This document shows positions 1 through 5,971 of a stretch of DNA of 11,762 bases, one piece after another; the first letter of the stretch is position 1, and each line of letters opens with the position of its first letter. The DNA comes from Chloroflexota bacterium. GTDB lineage: Bacteria; Chloroflexota; Limnocylindria; Limnocylindrales; Limnocylindraceae. A program made the position numbers and the translations under genes. Below the pieces are notes generated by a model. That model was not told the origin of the DNA. It did no database searches and saw only the letters and a program-made list of their open reading frames with translations. The stretch is from positions 1 through 11,762 of the forward strand of contig JAEMRB010000025.1 of the NCBI GenBank assembly GCA_016463555.1, given 5' to 3'.

Positions 1-277
1 TGCCGCGCACCTGGCGCAGCTCCTCCTCCTTGAGGGTGGTGAGCTCACGCCCATCAAGTTTGACGCTACCGCCCTCGACGCGGCCAGCAGGCTTCGGCAG
101 CAGGCCAACGATCGCTAGGTTCGTAACGCTCTTGCCACACCCGGATTCGCCCGCAACGCCGAGCGTCTCGCCCGCTGCAAGGTCAAACGAAACCCCATTC
201 ACGGCGTGCACCGCACCATCGTGCGTGCGAAAGCGCACGACTAGGTCGCGAACCTCGAGAAGATGCTGGTCACTCAT
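1..277 (-). CDS. dppD: Peptide ABC transporter ATP-binding protein (DppD/OppD-like), N-terminal part only
   Basis: This would be the cytoplasmic ATPase that powers the importer encoded just upstream. Only the first 92 codons are in the window; the gene runs off the left edge. The translation starts MSDQHLLEVRDLVVRF, then DGAVHAVNGVSFDL, the usual beta-strand opening of a peptide-transporter ATPase, and carries a Walker A P-loop GESGCGKS at residues 43-50. The Q-loop, signature motif and Walker B lie outside. The ATG (277-275) overlaps the TGA of the permease gene (276-274) in an ATGA junction, so translation is probably coupled. No strong Shine-Dalgarno sequence is visible. OppD/DppD-type ATPases usually work as a pair with an OppF/DppF partner, which would be expected next. 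The family call is firm; the transported substrate is not. Confidence 0.9.
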   Translation of the reverse strand, partial: MSDQHLLEVRDLVVRFRTHDGAVHAVNGVSFDLAAGETLGVAGESGCGKSVTNLAIVGLLPKPAGRVEGGSVKLDGRELTTLKEEELRQVRG

Positions 278-1158
278 CGCTTCAACTTGGGGTCAAGCGA
301 CTCGCGCAGTCCGTCTCCGAGAAGGTTGAATCCGATCGCCGAAATGACGATCGCGCCACCAATAAAGACCACGATGTGCGGAGCCGACTGCATGAAGCGA
401 CGTGCATCGACGAGCATCGTCCCCCACTCTGGTGTTCGCGGATCTGATGGGCCAAGGCCCAAGAAGCCGAGGCCGGCGATGTCGATGATGGCCGTGGCGA
501 GCACCAGCGTCGCCTGAACAATCAGTGGAGTGAGCGCGTTCGGCAACATGTGCCGCACCAGGATGCGCATGCGCGATGCGCCAATCGTGCGGGCCGCGAC
601 AACATAGTCAGCCTCACGCAGCGCCAAAAGTGAGCCGCGCAACAGGCGCGCAAAGGTTGGCGCGTAGCTCACCGCAATCGCGAGCATCAGCTGCGGCATA
701 CCGCGTCCAAGGGCAGTCACGATACCGATCGCCAGCAAGATGCTTGGAATCGAGAGGAATACGTCAGTCGTACGCATGATCACGCCGTCAATGCGTCCGC
801 CGAAGCCACCTGCGATCGCGCCCAGGACGCCGCCCAGTACGAGCGCAATCGCCACAGCGCCCACCCCGACAAAGAGGCTGATCTGCGCCCCGTAGAGCAC
901 GCGCGAGAAGATATCTCGCCCTAGTAGATCGGTGCCGAATAGGTGCGTGAGCGACGGCGCATCAAGGCTGCTGCCGTTCATTGCGTACGGGTCAAATGGT
1001 GCGATGAACGGTGCGAGGATCGCCGCTGACGCAAAGAGGGTGATGCAGATAAGGCCAACCATCGCTGGTCTGTTGCGGCGCAGGCGACGAGCAGCGTCGC
1101 CCCAGAGACCACGCGGTGGACGAGCGAGCTGTGCATCAACTAACGCAGCGCGCAGCAT
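274..1158 (-). CDS. dppC: Peptide ABC transporter permease (DppC-like)
   Basis: Inner-membrane permease subunit, 294 residues, normal for the family. Family hallmarks: an N-terminal basic stretch (RRLRRNRPAMVG, about 24-35) before the first membrane span, then HLFGTDLLGRDIFSRVLYGAQISL around 72-95, then the EAA coupling loop (ADYVVAARTIGAS...RHMLPNAL, about 183-209) that contacts the ATPase, and a C-terminal span ending in GDGLRESLDPKLKR. The reading frame stays open further upstream, but that part overlaps the permease B gene. I chose the ATG at 1158-1156 because it sits in a TGATG junction with the upstream stop codon and gives a normal-length protein. The gene lies in the order B-C-D typical of peptide importers. 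Dipeptide, oligopeptide and nickel importers share this architecture, so the substrate is uncertain. Confidence 0.93.
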   Translation of the reverse strand: MLRAALVDAQLARPPRGLWGDAARRLRRNRPAMVGLICITLFASAAILAPFIAPFDPYAMNGSSLDAPSLTHLFGTDLLGRDIFSRVLYGAQISLFVGVGAVAIALVLGGVLGAIAGGFGGRIDGVIMRTTDVFLSIPSILLAIGIVTALGRGMPQLMLAIAVSYAPTFARLLRGSLLALREADYVVAARTIGASRMRILVRHMLPNALTPLIVQATLVLATAIIDIAGLGFLGLGPSDPRTPEWGTMLVDARRFMQSAPHIVVFIGGAIVISAIGFNLLGDGLRESLDPKLKR

Positions 1159-2162
1159 CACTGGTACCGAATCTTTGGATTCAGCAGCGCGTAGCCAATG
1201 TCGACGAGCAGGTTGACGACCAAAAAGATGAGAGCGAAGACGAGGATCGTTGACTGCACGATCGGATAATCCCGATTCTGGATTGCATCCACGACCCAGC
1301 GACCTACCCCGTTCCAGACAAACACCGTTTCGGTGAGCACCGCGCCACCGAGCAGTCCACCAGCCTGCAGCCCGACTACGGTGGTAACGGGGAGCCAAGC
1401 GTTGCGCATCACGTGGCGGTTATCAACGGTCTTCTCTTTAAGACCCTTGGACCGGGCGGTGCGCACGTAGTCCTCGTTCACCACCTCAATCACCGAGGCA
1501 CGCGTGATGCGAGCAATGATTGCGAGCGGGATGGAGCCGAGTGCGATTGAGGGAAGAATCAGGTGACGAACAACGTCCACAAATAGATCGAGGCGACCAG
1601 CGAAGAGGGTGTCTATCAGGAGCAGCCCTGATGTGGCATCAAAGCGAGCGCGAGCGTCAATGCGCCCCTGTGTTGGCAGCCATTCGAGAATCACGCCGAA
1701 GACGGCAACGAGCGCGAGGCCGAGAACGAAGACGGGGATGCTGACCCCGAAGAGGCTGACGCCTGTGATCAGGCCGTCGACCCGACCGCCGACCTTCCGG
1801 GCGGCGATCCGACCGAGGGGGATCCCAGCGCCAAGGGCAAAGACGAGTGCACCAATTGTTAGCTCCACCGTTCCAGGGAAGCGAGTGAGGAACTCAGCCA
1901 AGAAGGGTTGGGAGTTAATGACGCTCGCGCCAAGATCGCCCGAGAGCGTGTTCGTGAGGTATCGAATGTACTGCTCCCAGAGCGGAAGATCGAGTCCGAG
2001 GTTCTCTCGCAAGGCTGCACACGCCTCAGGGGTGCGGTGCTGGCCAAGGATGGCGACACACGGATCCCCAGGGAGGATGCGGATGTAGGCGAAGAGCAGA
2101 ATGGAGAGCCCGATCAGCACGGGAATCGCGGCGATCAAGCGGCGAACGATGTATCTCCCCAT
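1158..2162 (-). CDS. dppB: Peptide ABC transporter permease (DppB-like)
   Basis: Inner-membrane permease subunit, 334 residues. It begins MGRYIVRRLIAAIPVLIGLS, the standard N-terminus and first span of DppB/OppB permeases, followed by the conserved LPGDP (30-34) and the LGLDLPLWEQYIRYL segment (55-69). The EAA coupling loop is at about 231-254 (DYVRTARSKGL, then RHVMRNA). About six membrane spans are expected. The last bases overlap the permease C start by one base (TGATG). No Shine-Dalgarno sequence precedes the ATG; the upstream bases are pyrimidine-rich, so translation may be inefficient or depend on upstream translation. A long hairpin lies between this gene and the binding-protein gene, which suggests lower permease than binding-protein output. 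Substrate not determined. Confidence 0.93.
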   Translation of the reverse strand: MGRYIVRRLIAAIPVLIGLSILLFAYIRILPGDPCVAILGQHRTPEACAALRENLGLDLPLWEQYIRYLTNTLSGDLGASVINSQPFLAEFLTRFPGTVELTIGALVFALGAGIPLGRIAARKVGGRVDGLITGVSLFGVSIPVFVLGLALVAVFGVILEWLPTQGRIDARARFDATSGLLLIDTLFAGRLDLFVDVVRHLILPSIALGSIPLAIIARITRASVIEVVNEDYVRTARSKGLKEKTVDNRHVMRNAWLPVTTVVGLQAGGLLGGAVLTETVFVWNGVGRWVVDAIQNRDYPIVQSTILVFALIFLVVNLLVDIGYALLNPKIRYQ

Positions 2163-2187
2163 GAGGGGAGTCTAAGGGTGAAACGCC

Positions 2188-2227
2188 GTCGCCGCCCCCT
2201 CAGCCTCACGGCCAAGGGAGCGGCGAC
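2188..2227 (-). promoter_or_regulatory. Intercistronic stem-loop between binding-protein and permease genes
   Basis: A perfect 8-bp inverted repeat (GTCGCCGC at 2188-2195 against GCGGCGAC at 2220-2227) continues inward, after one mismatch, with four more pairs (2197-2200 with 2215-2218). It is capped by a 3-bp GCC/GGC hairpin with a TCAC loop (2203-2212). On the transcribed minus strand it is followed by only TTT, so it is a poor full terminator. Placed between a binding-protein gene and its permeases, it fits a partial terminator or a 3'-end stabiliser that raises binding-protein mRNA. The pairing is visible in the sequence; the function is inferred. Confidence 0.6.
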
Positions 2228-2280
2228 AGATGCTCTCGTTAGAGCGAGTGGCGCACCGCCTTACGCGGCACGCACCTCAG

Positions 2281-3915
2281 TTACGGTCGGTCGAGCCAGA
2301 CCAGGTTGAGCGGCTCGTTCAACGCTGCAGAGCCGATGAAGCCCTTCAGGTCGATCGTGGCAGCTGCCTGCGGCTTCGAGTTGGCAACCGGCACTGTTGG
2401 CATGTCGGCACGGATCAAGTCCTGCGCCGTCTCCCACAGTGTCTTCGCCTCAGCTTCGGTGCCCGCTGCAAGTGCGTCGTTCATCGCCTTGTCGAGAGCA
2501 TCGTTCTTGTAGGCGAACTCCTTCGAAGGGGCGCCGTTCTTATAACCGAAGAACGCCGTCTTCAAGAAGTTGTCTGGGCCGGCCCAGTCGCCAGTCCAGC
2601 CAAGTAGCCACATCTCGTACTTACCCTGGTTCTCGTCATCCAGGTAGCCTTCGCGCCAACCATCGCTGTTTGGGTTGATCGTGAAGCCAACTGCCTCAAG
2701 GTTCGCCGTGATCGCTTCGAACAAGCCCTTTGGATCAGGCATGTACGGGCGGGACACGTCGTTTGGATACCAGAAGTCAATCGTGAGGTCGGTTTCACCC
2801 GACTCTTCGATCAACTGCTTCGCCTTCTCGACGTCATAGCCTGGAAGGTTGAGGTCCTTCGCGTAGGCAACGCCAGCTGGCATCCAGTTCGTTGCCCGCA
2901 CCGCTGCGCCGGCGTAGAAGGTCTCGATCAAGAAGTCGTAGTCGATCGCATAGGCGATCGCCTCACGGATCTTCGGATTGCTGATCGGAGCGTATGTGTG
3001 GTTCATGGAAATCTGGAACGTGTTGAACGAAGAACCACGGTCGATCAGCTGTAGGTCTGGGTTTGCGGCGATCGCCGCGATCGTCGCTGGAGCGATCGTC
3101 TGTGCGAGGTCGATCTCGCCCGTTGCAAGTCCGTTCACGCGCTGAGCCTCTTCGGCAACTGCCTTGAAGATGATCGCGTCAACGTAGGCGACCTTCGCCT
3201 TGTCCCAATACTCTGCGTTCTTCTCAACTTCAACGCTATCGCCAACGGTCCACTTCACGAACTTGAATGGGCCGGTGCCGACCATCGCGCCTGCACCGCC
3301 GGTGGCGGCAGTGATCTTCGCAACATCGGTCTCGGTGTTGTCAGCCTTACCAAGAACCAGCGCCGTTGGCGACTGGATGGCAAAGACCTGAAGAGTCTGG
3401 GTGAGAAGGAAGTTCGAGCTCGCCTTGCGCAGCTTGATGGCGACAGTGAGGTCGTCAATCTTCGTTGCGGACTCAAGGTTGCTCTCGCTGCCATAGCCAC
3501 CGAAGATGTCGCCGATATAGAAGGCGTAGTCTCGGAGCTCGGTTGGTAGCCCAATGAAGCGCTCATAGTTGAACACGACCGCATCCGCATTAAATTCGGT
3601 GCCGTCGTGGAACTTAATGCCGCTGCGCAGCTTGAACGTGTAGGTGAGGCCATCGGCGCTCATCACATAGCTCTCTGCGAGCACCGGAATGACCTTTGAG
3701 GTCGATCCTGGCTCAAGGCCGACGAGGGTCTCGACAACCTGCTGAATGACGTACGACGTGTTGCTGTCGTCCATCAACGCAGCGTCGGTTCGTACGATGT
3801 CGCCTGGCAGGGCGACAATAAGGGTTCCTCCGGCCTTGCCGACAGGGGTGCTCGAGCACGCTGCGGCGACCATGAGGAGGGCGCCAAGAATGGCACCGAT
3901 CCGTAGGTTCTTCAT
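2281..3915 (-). CDS. dppA: Lipoprotein substrate-binding protein of peptide ABC importer (SBP_bac_5 family)
   Basis: Extracytoplasmic solute receptor, 544 residues. It starts MKNLRIGAILGALLMVAAAC: a short basic start, a hydrophobic stretch and a lipobox with Cys20, so it should be a lipid-anchored protein. Family 5 binding-protein marks include the strand GGTLIVALPGDI after the anchor, LAESYVMSADGLTYTFKLRSGIKFHDGTEF (read in parts, about 84-114), VGTGPFKF and NPKIREAIAYAID (in the hinge half), and GWTGDWAGPDNFL near the C-terminus. The frame extends upstream, but ATG 3915-3913 is supported by GAAGGAG five bases before it and by the signal peptide. It is the first gene of the importer operon, divergent from heliorhodopsin. 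Family 5 proteins bind dipeptides, oligopeptides, nickel chelates or sugars, so the substrate assignment is tentative. Confidence 0.93.
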   Translation of the reverse strand: MKNLRIGAILGALLMVAAACSSTPVGKAGGTLIVALPGDIVRTDAALMDDSNTSYVIQQVVETLVGLEPGSTSKVIPVLAESYVMSADGLTYTFKLRSGIKFHDGTEFNADAVVFNYERFIGLPTELRDYAFYIGDIFGGYGSESNLESATKIDDLTVAIKLRKASSNFLLTQTLQVFAIQSPTALVLGKADNTETDVAKITAATGGAGAMVGTGPFKFVKWTVGDSVEVEKNAEYWDKAKVAYVDAIIFKAVAEEAQRVNGLATGEIDLAQTIAPATIAAIAANPDLQLIDRGSSFNTFQISMNHTYAPISNPKIREAIAYAIDYDFLIETFYAGAAVRATNWMPAGVAYAKDLNLPGYDVEKAKQLIEESGETDLTIDFWYPNDVSRPYMPDPKGLFEAITANLEAVGFTINPNSDGWREGYLDDENQGKYEMWLLGWTGDWAGPDNFLKTAFFGYKNGAPSKEFAYKNDALDKAMNDALAAGTEAEAKTLWETAQDLIRADMPTVPVANSKPQAAATIDLKGFIGSAALNEPLNLVWLDRP

Positions 3916-3920
3916 GTGTT

Positions 3921-3927
3921 CTCCTTC
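3921..3927 (-). promoter_or_regulatory. Ribosome binding site of binding-protein gene
   Basis: GAAGGAG on the minus strand, five bases before ATG 3915. It fixes the start of the lipoprotein at the signal peptide rather than at the longer upstream frame. Confidence 0.8.
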
Positions 3928-4049
3928 AATGCGAGTTTGCCCGAGCCCTCTGCCCGGCCGTCGCGGGGTTTCCACGATCGCCCCATCCTACCGCAGCACA
4001 AGCACGAATTTGGTTCAGATAGCACAATCTTGGGGGCTATTTCACGCAC

Positions 4050-4063
4050 GATTTGAGCAAATC
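4050..4063. promoter_or_regulatory. Palindromic operator candidate upstream of heliorhodopsin
   Basis: GATTTG-AG-CAAATC is a perfect 6-bp inverted repeat with a two-base spacer in the divergent promoter region. It covers the candidate -35 element (TTGAGC, 4053-4058) of the heliorhodopsin promoter, the position expected for a repressor or activator dimer site. The symmetry is seen directly; binding by a regulator is inferred. Confidence 0.4.
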
Positions 4064-4082
4064 ACAACCGCACCGCTACCCT
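4053..4082 (+). promoter_or_regulatory. Candidate heliorhodopsin promoter
   Basis: TTGAGC (4053-4058) and TACCCT (4077-4082) are separated by 18 bases and resemble a housekeeping-sigma promoter. Transcription would start near 4089, giving a leader of roughly 45 bases that contains the Shine-Dalgarno sequence. The -10 is weak, so this is tentative. Confidence 0.35.
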
Positions 4083-4120
4083 CTGGTCACCAGGCTGAAT
4101 TCCAGCTTGCGGAGTCGAAT

Positions 4121-4128
4121 AGGGAGGA
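4121..4128 (+). promoter_or_regulatory. Ribosome binding site of heliorhodopsin gene
   Basis: AGGGAGGA six bases before ATG 4135. This strong site supports the far-upstream start, so the extra N-terminal tail of the heliorhodopsin is probably translated. Confidence 0.85.
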
Positions 4129-4134
4129 ACCTTC

Positions 4135-5019
4135 ATGGCAACAGCCAAGAAGTCCGCGCCGAAGCGCGTGGCCGCCGTAAGCACCGGGGTCGCAACGACG
4201 TTTGCCGCCATTCCGGCTGCCCGAGCGAAGCAGCTCTTCAACTGGAACCGTGCGCTCGTCTTGCTGCACGGGATCCAGGCGACCATCATCTGGTGGATCA
4301 GCCCAACTGATGCCCTGGTGCGATTCGAAGGGACGTATCCCGTCTCGAAGATCGTGGACGGCCAGTTTGTAGGACTTGACGCGGCGAAGGAGCTGCTCAT
4401 CAGCTTCCCGCTCGCATATCTGGTTGCTGCGTTCTTCGCGCTCTCTGCGCTGGCGCACTTCCTGGTCGCCTACCCACTTCGCAAGCGTTACGAGGGATGG
4501 CTCGCCCGCGAGTTCAACCCAATGCGCTGGGCTGAGTATGCGCTGAGCTCAACACTCATGATCATCGGCATCGCATCGCTGAGCTTCATTACTGATGCTG
4601 GCGCACTCATCGCCATTGCGGTCTGCAACGCCTCCATGAACCTCTTCGGCTGGTCCATGGAAGAGGCGAACATCGGGCGCAAGAACGTGCAGTGGAGCCA
4701 CTACATCTTTGGCTGCATCGCCGGCATTGCACCGTGGATTGCCCTCTTCACCACCGTTGGCCTCTCGCTTGCCAACTGGCCAACTGGGATTGGGCCAAAC
4801 GGCCGCGACCTTGAAGCGTTCAAGCCTGTGCTGATCACAATCTATGTGAGCCTCTTCATCAGCTTCAACATCTTTGCAGTGAACATGGTGTTGCAGCGCT
4901 TGAAGGTTGGAAAGTGGGCTGACTACCTTCACGGTGAGCGCAGTTACATGATCCTTTCACTCGTGGCGAAGACGCTTCTTGCGTGGCAGGTTTGGACCGG
5001 AGTGTTCATGCCCGCCTGA
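4135..5019 (+). CDS. Heliorhodopsin (retinal-binding photoreceptor)
   Basis: A seven-span retinal membrane protein, 294 residues. Heliorhodopsins are photoactive, generally do not pump ions, and sit inverted in the membrane with the N-terminus in the cytoplasm; their exact role is unsettled. Signature features line up with the founding protein 48C12: LLHGIQ in span 1 (H45), LSALAHF in span 2 (H108), RWAEYALSS in span 3 (E134 as Schiff-base counterion), CNASMNLFGW in span 4, FGCIAGIAPWI in span 5, and SLVAKTLLAWQ in span 7 (K279 as retinal-binding lysine), with the closing MPA. A long loop between spans 1 and 2 (about 58-87) is also typical. Unusual: a tail of about 22 extra residues rich in Ala, Lys and Arg precedes the region matching 48C12. 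It is a single-gene transcript with its own leader and terminators; no retinal synthesis gene is adjacent. Confidence 0.97.
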   Translation: MATAKKSAPKRVAAVSTGVATTFAAIPAARAKQLFNWNRALVLLHGIQATIIWWISPTDALVRFEGTYPVSKIVDGQFVGLDAAKELLISFPLAYLVAAFFALSALAHFLVAYPLRKRYEGWLAREFNPMRWAEYALSSTLMIIGIASLSFITDAGALIAIAVCNASMNLFGWSMEEANIGRKNVQWSHYIFGCIAGIAPWIALFTTVGLSLANWPTGIGPNGRDLEAFKPVLITIYVSLFISFNIFAVNMVLQRLKVGKWADYLHGERSYMILSLVAKTLLAWQVWTGVFMPA

Positions 5020-5042
5020 TCGCGCATACGTTTGCGCTTTGC

Positions 5043-5084
5043 GGTCGGACCTCTCTCCAGGCTGGAGGGGGGTCTGATCCTTTT
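5043..5084 (+). terminator. Intrinsic terminator 1 after heliorhodopsin
   Basis: Arms 5048-5060 and 5062-5074 pair over 13 bp with two G-T wobbles, and the stem can extend outward to 5043/5079. The innermost pairs must open to form a loop. It is followed by TTTT at 5081-5084. It lies 23 bases after the heliorhodopsin stop codon. A small 5-bp hairpin (GCGCA 5022-5026 with TGCGC 5033-5037) precedes it. Confidence 0.75.
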
Positions 5085-5095
5085 ACGAGGTACCT

Positions 5096-5132
5096 GGAGA
5101 CCCTCGCCCATCTAGGCGGGGGTCTCCTTTTT
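5096..5132 (+). terminator. Intrinsic terminator 2 after heliorhodopsin
   Basis: GGAGACCCTCGCC (5096-5108) pairs with GGCGGGGGTCTCC (5115-5127) over 13 bp with one T-G wobble, around the loop CATCTA. TTTTT follows at 5128-5132. This is a textbook rho-independent terminator, the second of a tandem pair. It separates heliorhodopsin from the dioxygenase 26 bases downstream. Confidence 0.92.
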
Positions 5133-5146
5133 ATGGCGGCGGGGCG

Positions 5147-5152
5147 TACTAT
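5147..5152 (+). promoter_or_regulatory. -10 box of a probably leaderless dioxygenase transcript
   Basis: TACTAT ends six bases before ATG 5159. With the usual -10 to start-site spacing, transcription would begin at or next to the A of the ATG. No good Shine-Dalgarno sequence stands at the normal distance, and the tandem terminators just upstream require a fresh promoter here. No consensus -35 is visible. Confidence 0.5.
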
Positions 5153-5158
5153 GCAGCC

Positions 5159-5962
5159 ATGAGTAACGACCGGGTTCCTGGTGATACAGAAGGGCTGACA
5201 TACGCGAGTTACCTGGCGCTCGATGAGCTGCTCGGGCTACAGCGCCCGCGCTCTGACGAGCATGACGAGCTGCTCTTCATCACAATTCACCAAACCTATG
5301 AGCTCTGGTTCAAGCAGATTCTGCATGAGGTTCGAGGTGCAATGCGTGCCATGGCCGCTAACGAGAGCTGGCGAGCTTCACATAGGCTCAGCCGAGTACG
5401 ACACATCCTTAAGATTGCCGTCGCGCAGGTAGATATCCTGGAGACGCTTACCCCACTCGAGTTTGCGGCGTTCCGCAGCAGGCTTGCAACATCAAGTGGA
5501 TTTGAATCGGCCCAGTTCCGCGAGATCGAGGCGCTCTTCGGGATCCGCAACGCGCGTCTCGCCGACCTACTCCCAGATGAGCAGGCTCGAGAGATCGTGC
5601 GCGCCACCCTGCGGGCGCCGAGCCTTTGGGACGCAACGATCCACTGGCTGGCGGTCCGCGGGTCTGCGGTCCCAGCGCGACTGCTCAGCCGAGATGTGTC
5701 GGCACCGTATGAGGGGGATGAGGAGCTACAAGAGGTGTTGCTTGGGATCTATCGTGCTGGAGGCGAAGAAGCGAGCCTCCTCGAGCAGCTCGTCGATATC
5801 GATGAGGGTGTTCAAGAGTGGCGCTATCGACACGTCAAGATGGTGGAGCGAACCATTGGCCGAAAGTCGGGCACGGGTGGCTCTACCGGTGTGGAATATC
5901 TTGCAGCAAGCCTGCGCCGTTCGCTCTTCCCAGACCTTTGGGCCATTCGCGACCGAATGTAG
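5159..5962 (+). CDS. kynA: Tryptophan 2,3-dioxygenase
   Basis: Cytoplasmic haem enzyme that opens the indole ring of L-tryptophan with O2 to give N-formylkynurenine, the first step of the kynurenine pathway. It has 267 residues, full length for bacterial forms. Visible family blocks: YASYLALDELLGLQ (15-28); HDELLFITIHQTYELWFKQ (35-53) with the active-site His44; LETLTPLEFAAFRSRL (94-109) with the substrate-binding Arg106; SGFESAQFREIE (113-124); and EWRYRHVKMVERTIG (220-234) with His225 as the likely haem-iron ligand. GTGGSTGVEYL (238-248) is the substrate-binding loop. The ATG at 5159 starts right at the expected N-terminus. The gene converges on kynureninase, which is transcribed from the other strand together with the formamidase-like gene, so all three pathway steps are here but on two transcripts. 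Confidence 0.97.
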   Translation: MSNDRVPGDTEGLTYASYLALDELLGLQRPRSDEHDELLFITIHQTYELWFKQILHEVRGAMRAMAANESWRASHRLSRVRHILKIAVAQVDILETLTPLEFAAFRSRLATSSGFESAQFREIEALFGIRNARLADLLPDEQAREIVRATLRAPSLWDATIHWLAVRGSAVPARLLSRDVSAPYEGDEELQEVLLGIYRAGGEEASLLEQLVDIDEGVQEWRYRHVKMVERTIGRKSGTGGSTGVEYLAASLRRSLFPDLWAIRDRM

Positions 5963-5971
5963 TTGGAGCGG

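Larger units (their letters stand above)
3916..4134. promoter_or_regulatory. Divergent promoter region between importer operon and heliorhodopsin
   Basis: This 219-bp stretch has no convincing gene and must hold the promoters of both flanking transcripts. On the minus strand a TAGGAT box (3990-3985) could be a -10 element for the importer, leaving a leader of about 60 bases, but no matching -35 is clear. On the plus strand, TTGAGC and TACCCT are a candidate pair (separate entry), and a palindrome overlaps the -35. A looser dyad, ATAGC (4019-4023) with GCTAT (4036-4040), is also present. Confidence 0.6.

Noticed and set aside
1159..1398. Upstream extension of the permease C frame to 374 residues
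   Set aside because: The extension is the permease B gene read in another frame, and the extra residues do not resemble a permease. The TGATG junction gives the normal-length protein.
1609..2088. Plus-strand frame of 159 codons opposite permease B
   Set aside because: Arg/Pro/Ser-rich shadow translation without domain features.
4087..4932. Minus-strand frames of 112-127 codons opposite heliorhodopsin
   Set aside because: They are antisense shadows of a well-conserved gene with no ribosome site or recognisable domain.
5022..5037. Small hairpin GCGCA/TGCGC right after heliorhodopsin as a third terminator
   Set aside because: Only five pairs and a TTT tail; too weak next to the two strong terminators that follow.
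5133..5161. Nine-codon frame (MAAGRTMQP) ending in an ATGA overlap with the dioxygenase start, like a leader peptide
   Set aside because: It contains no tryptophan codon and would lie upstream of the transcription start implied by the TACTAT box, so it is probably not transcribed.
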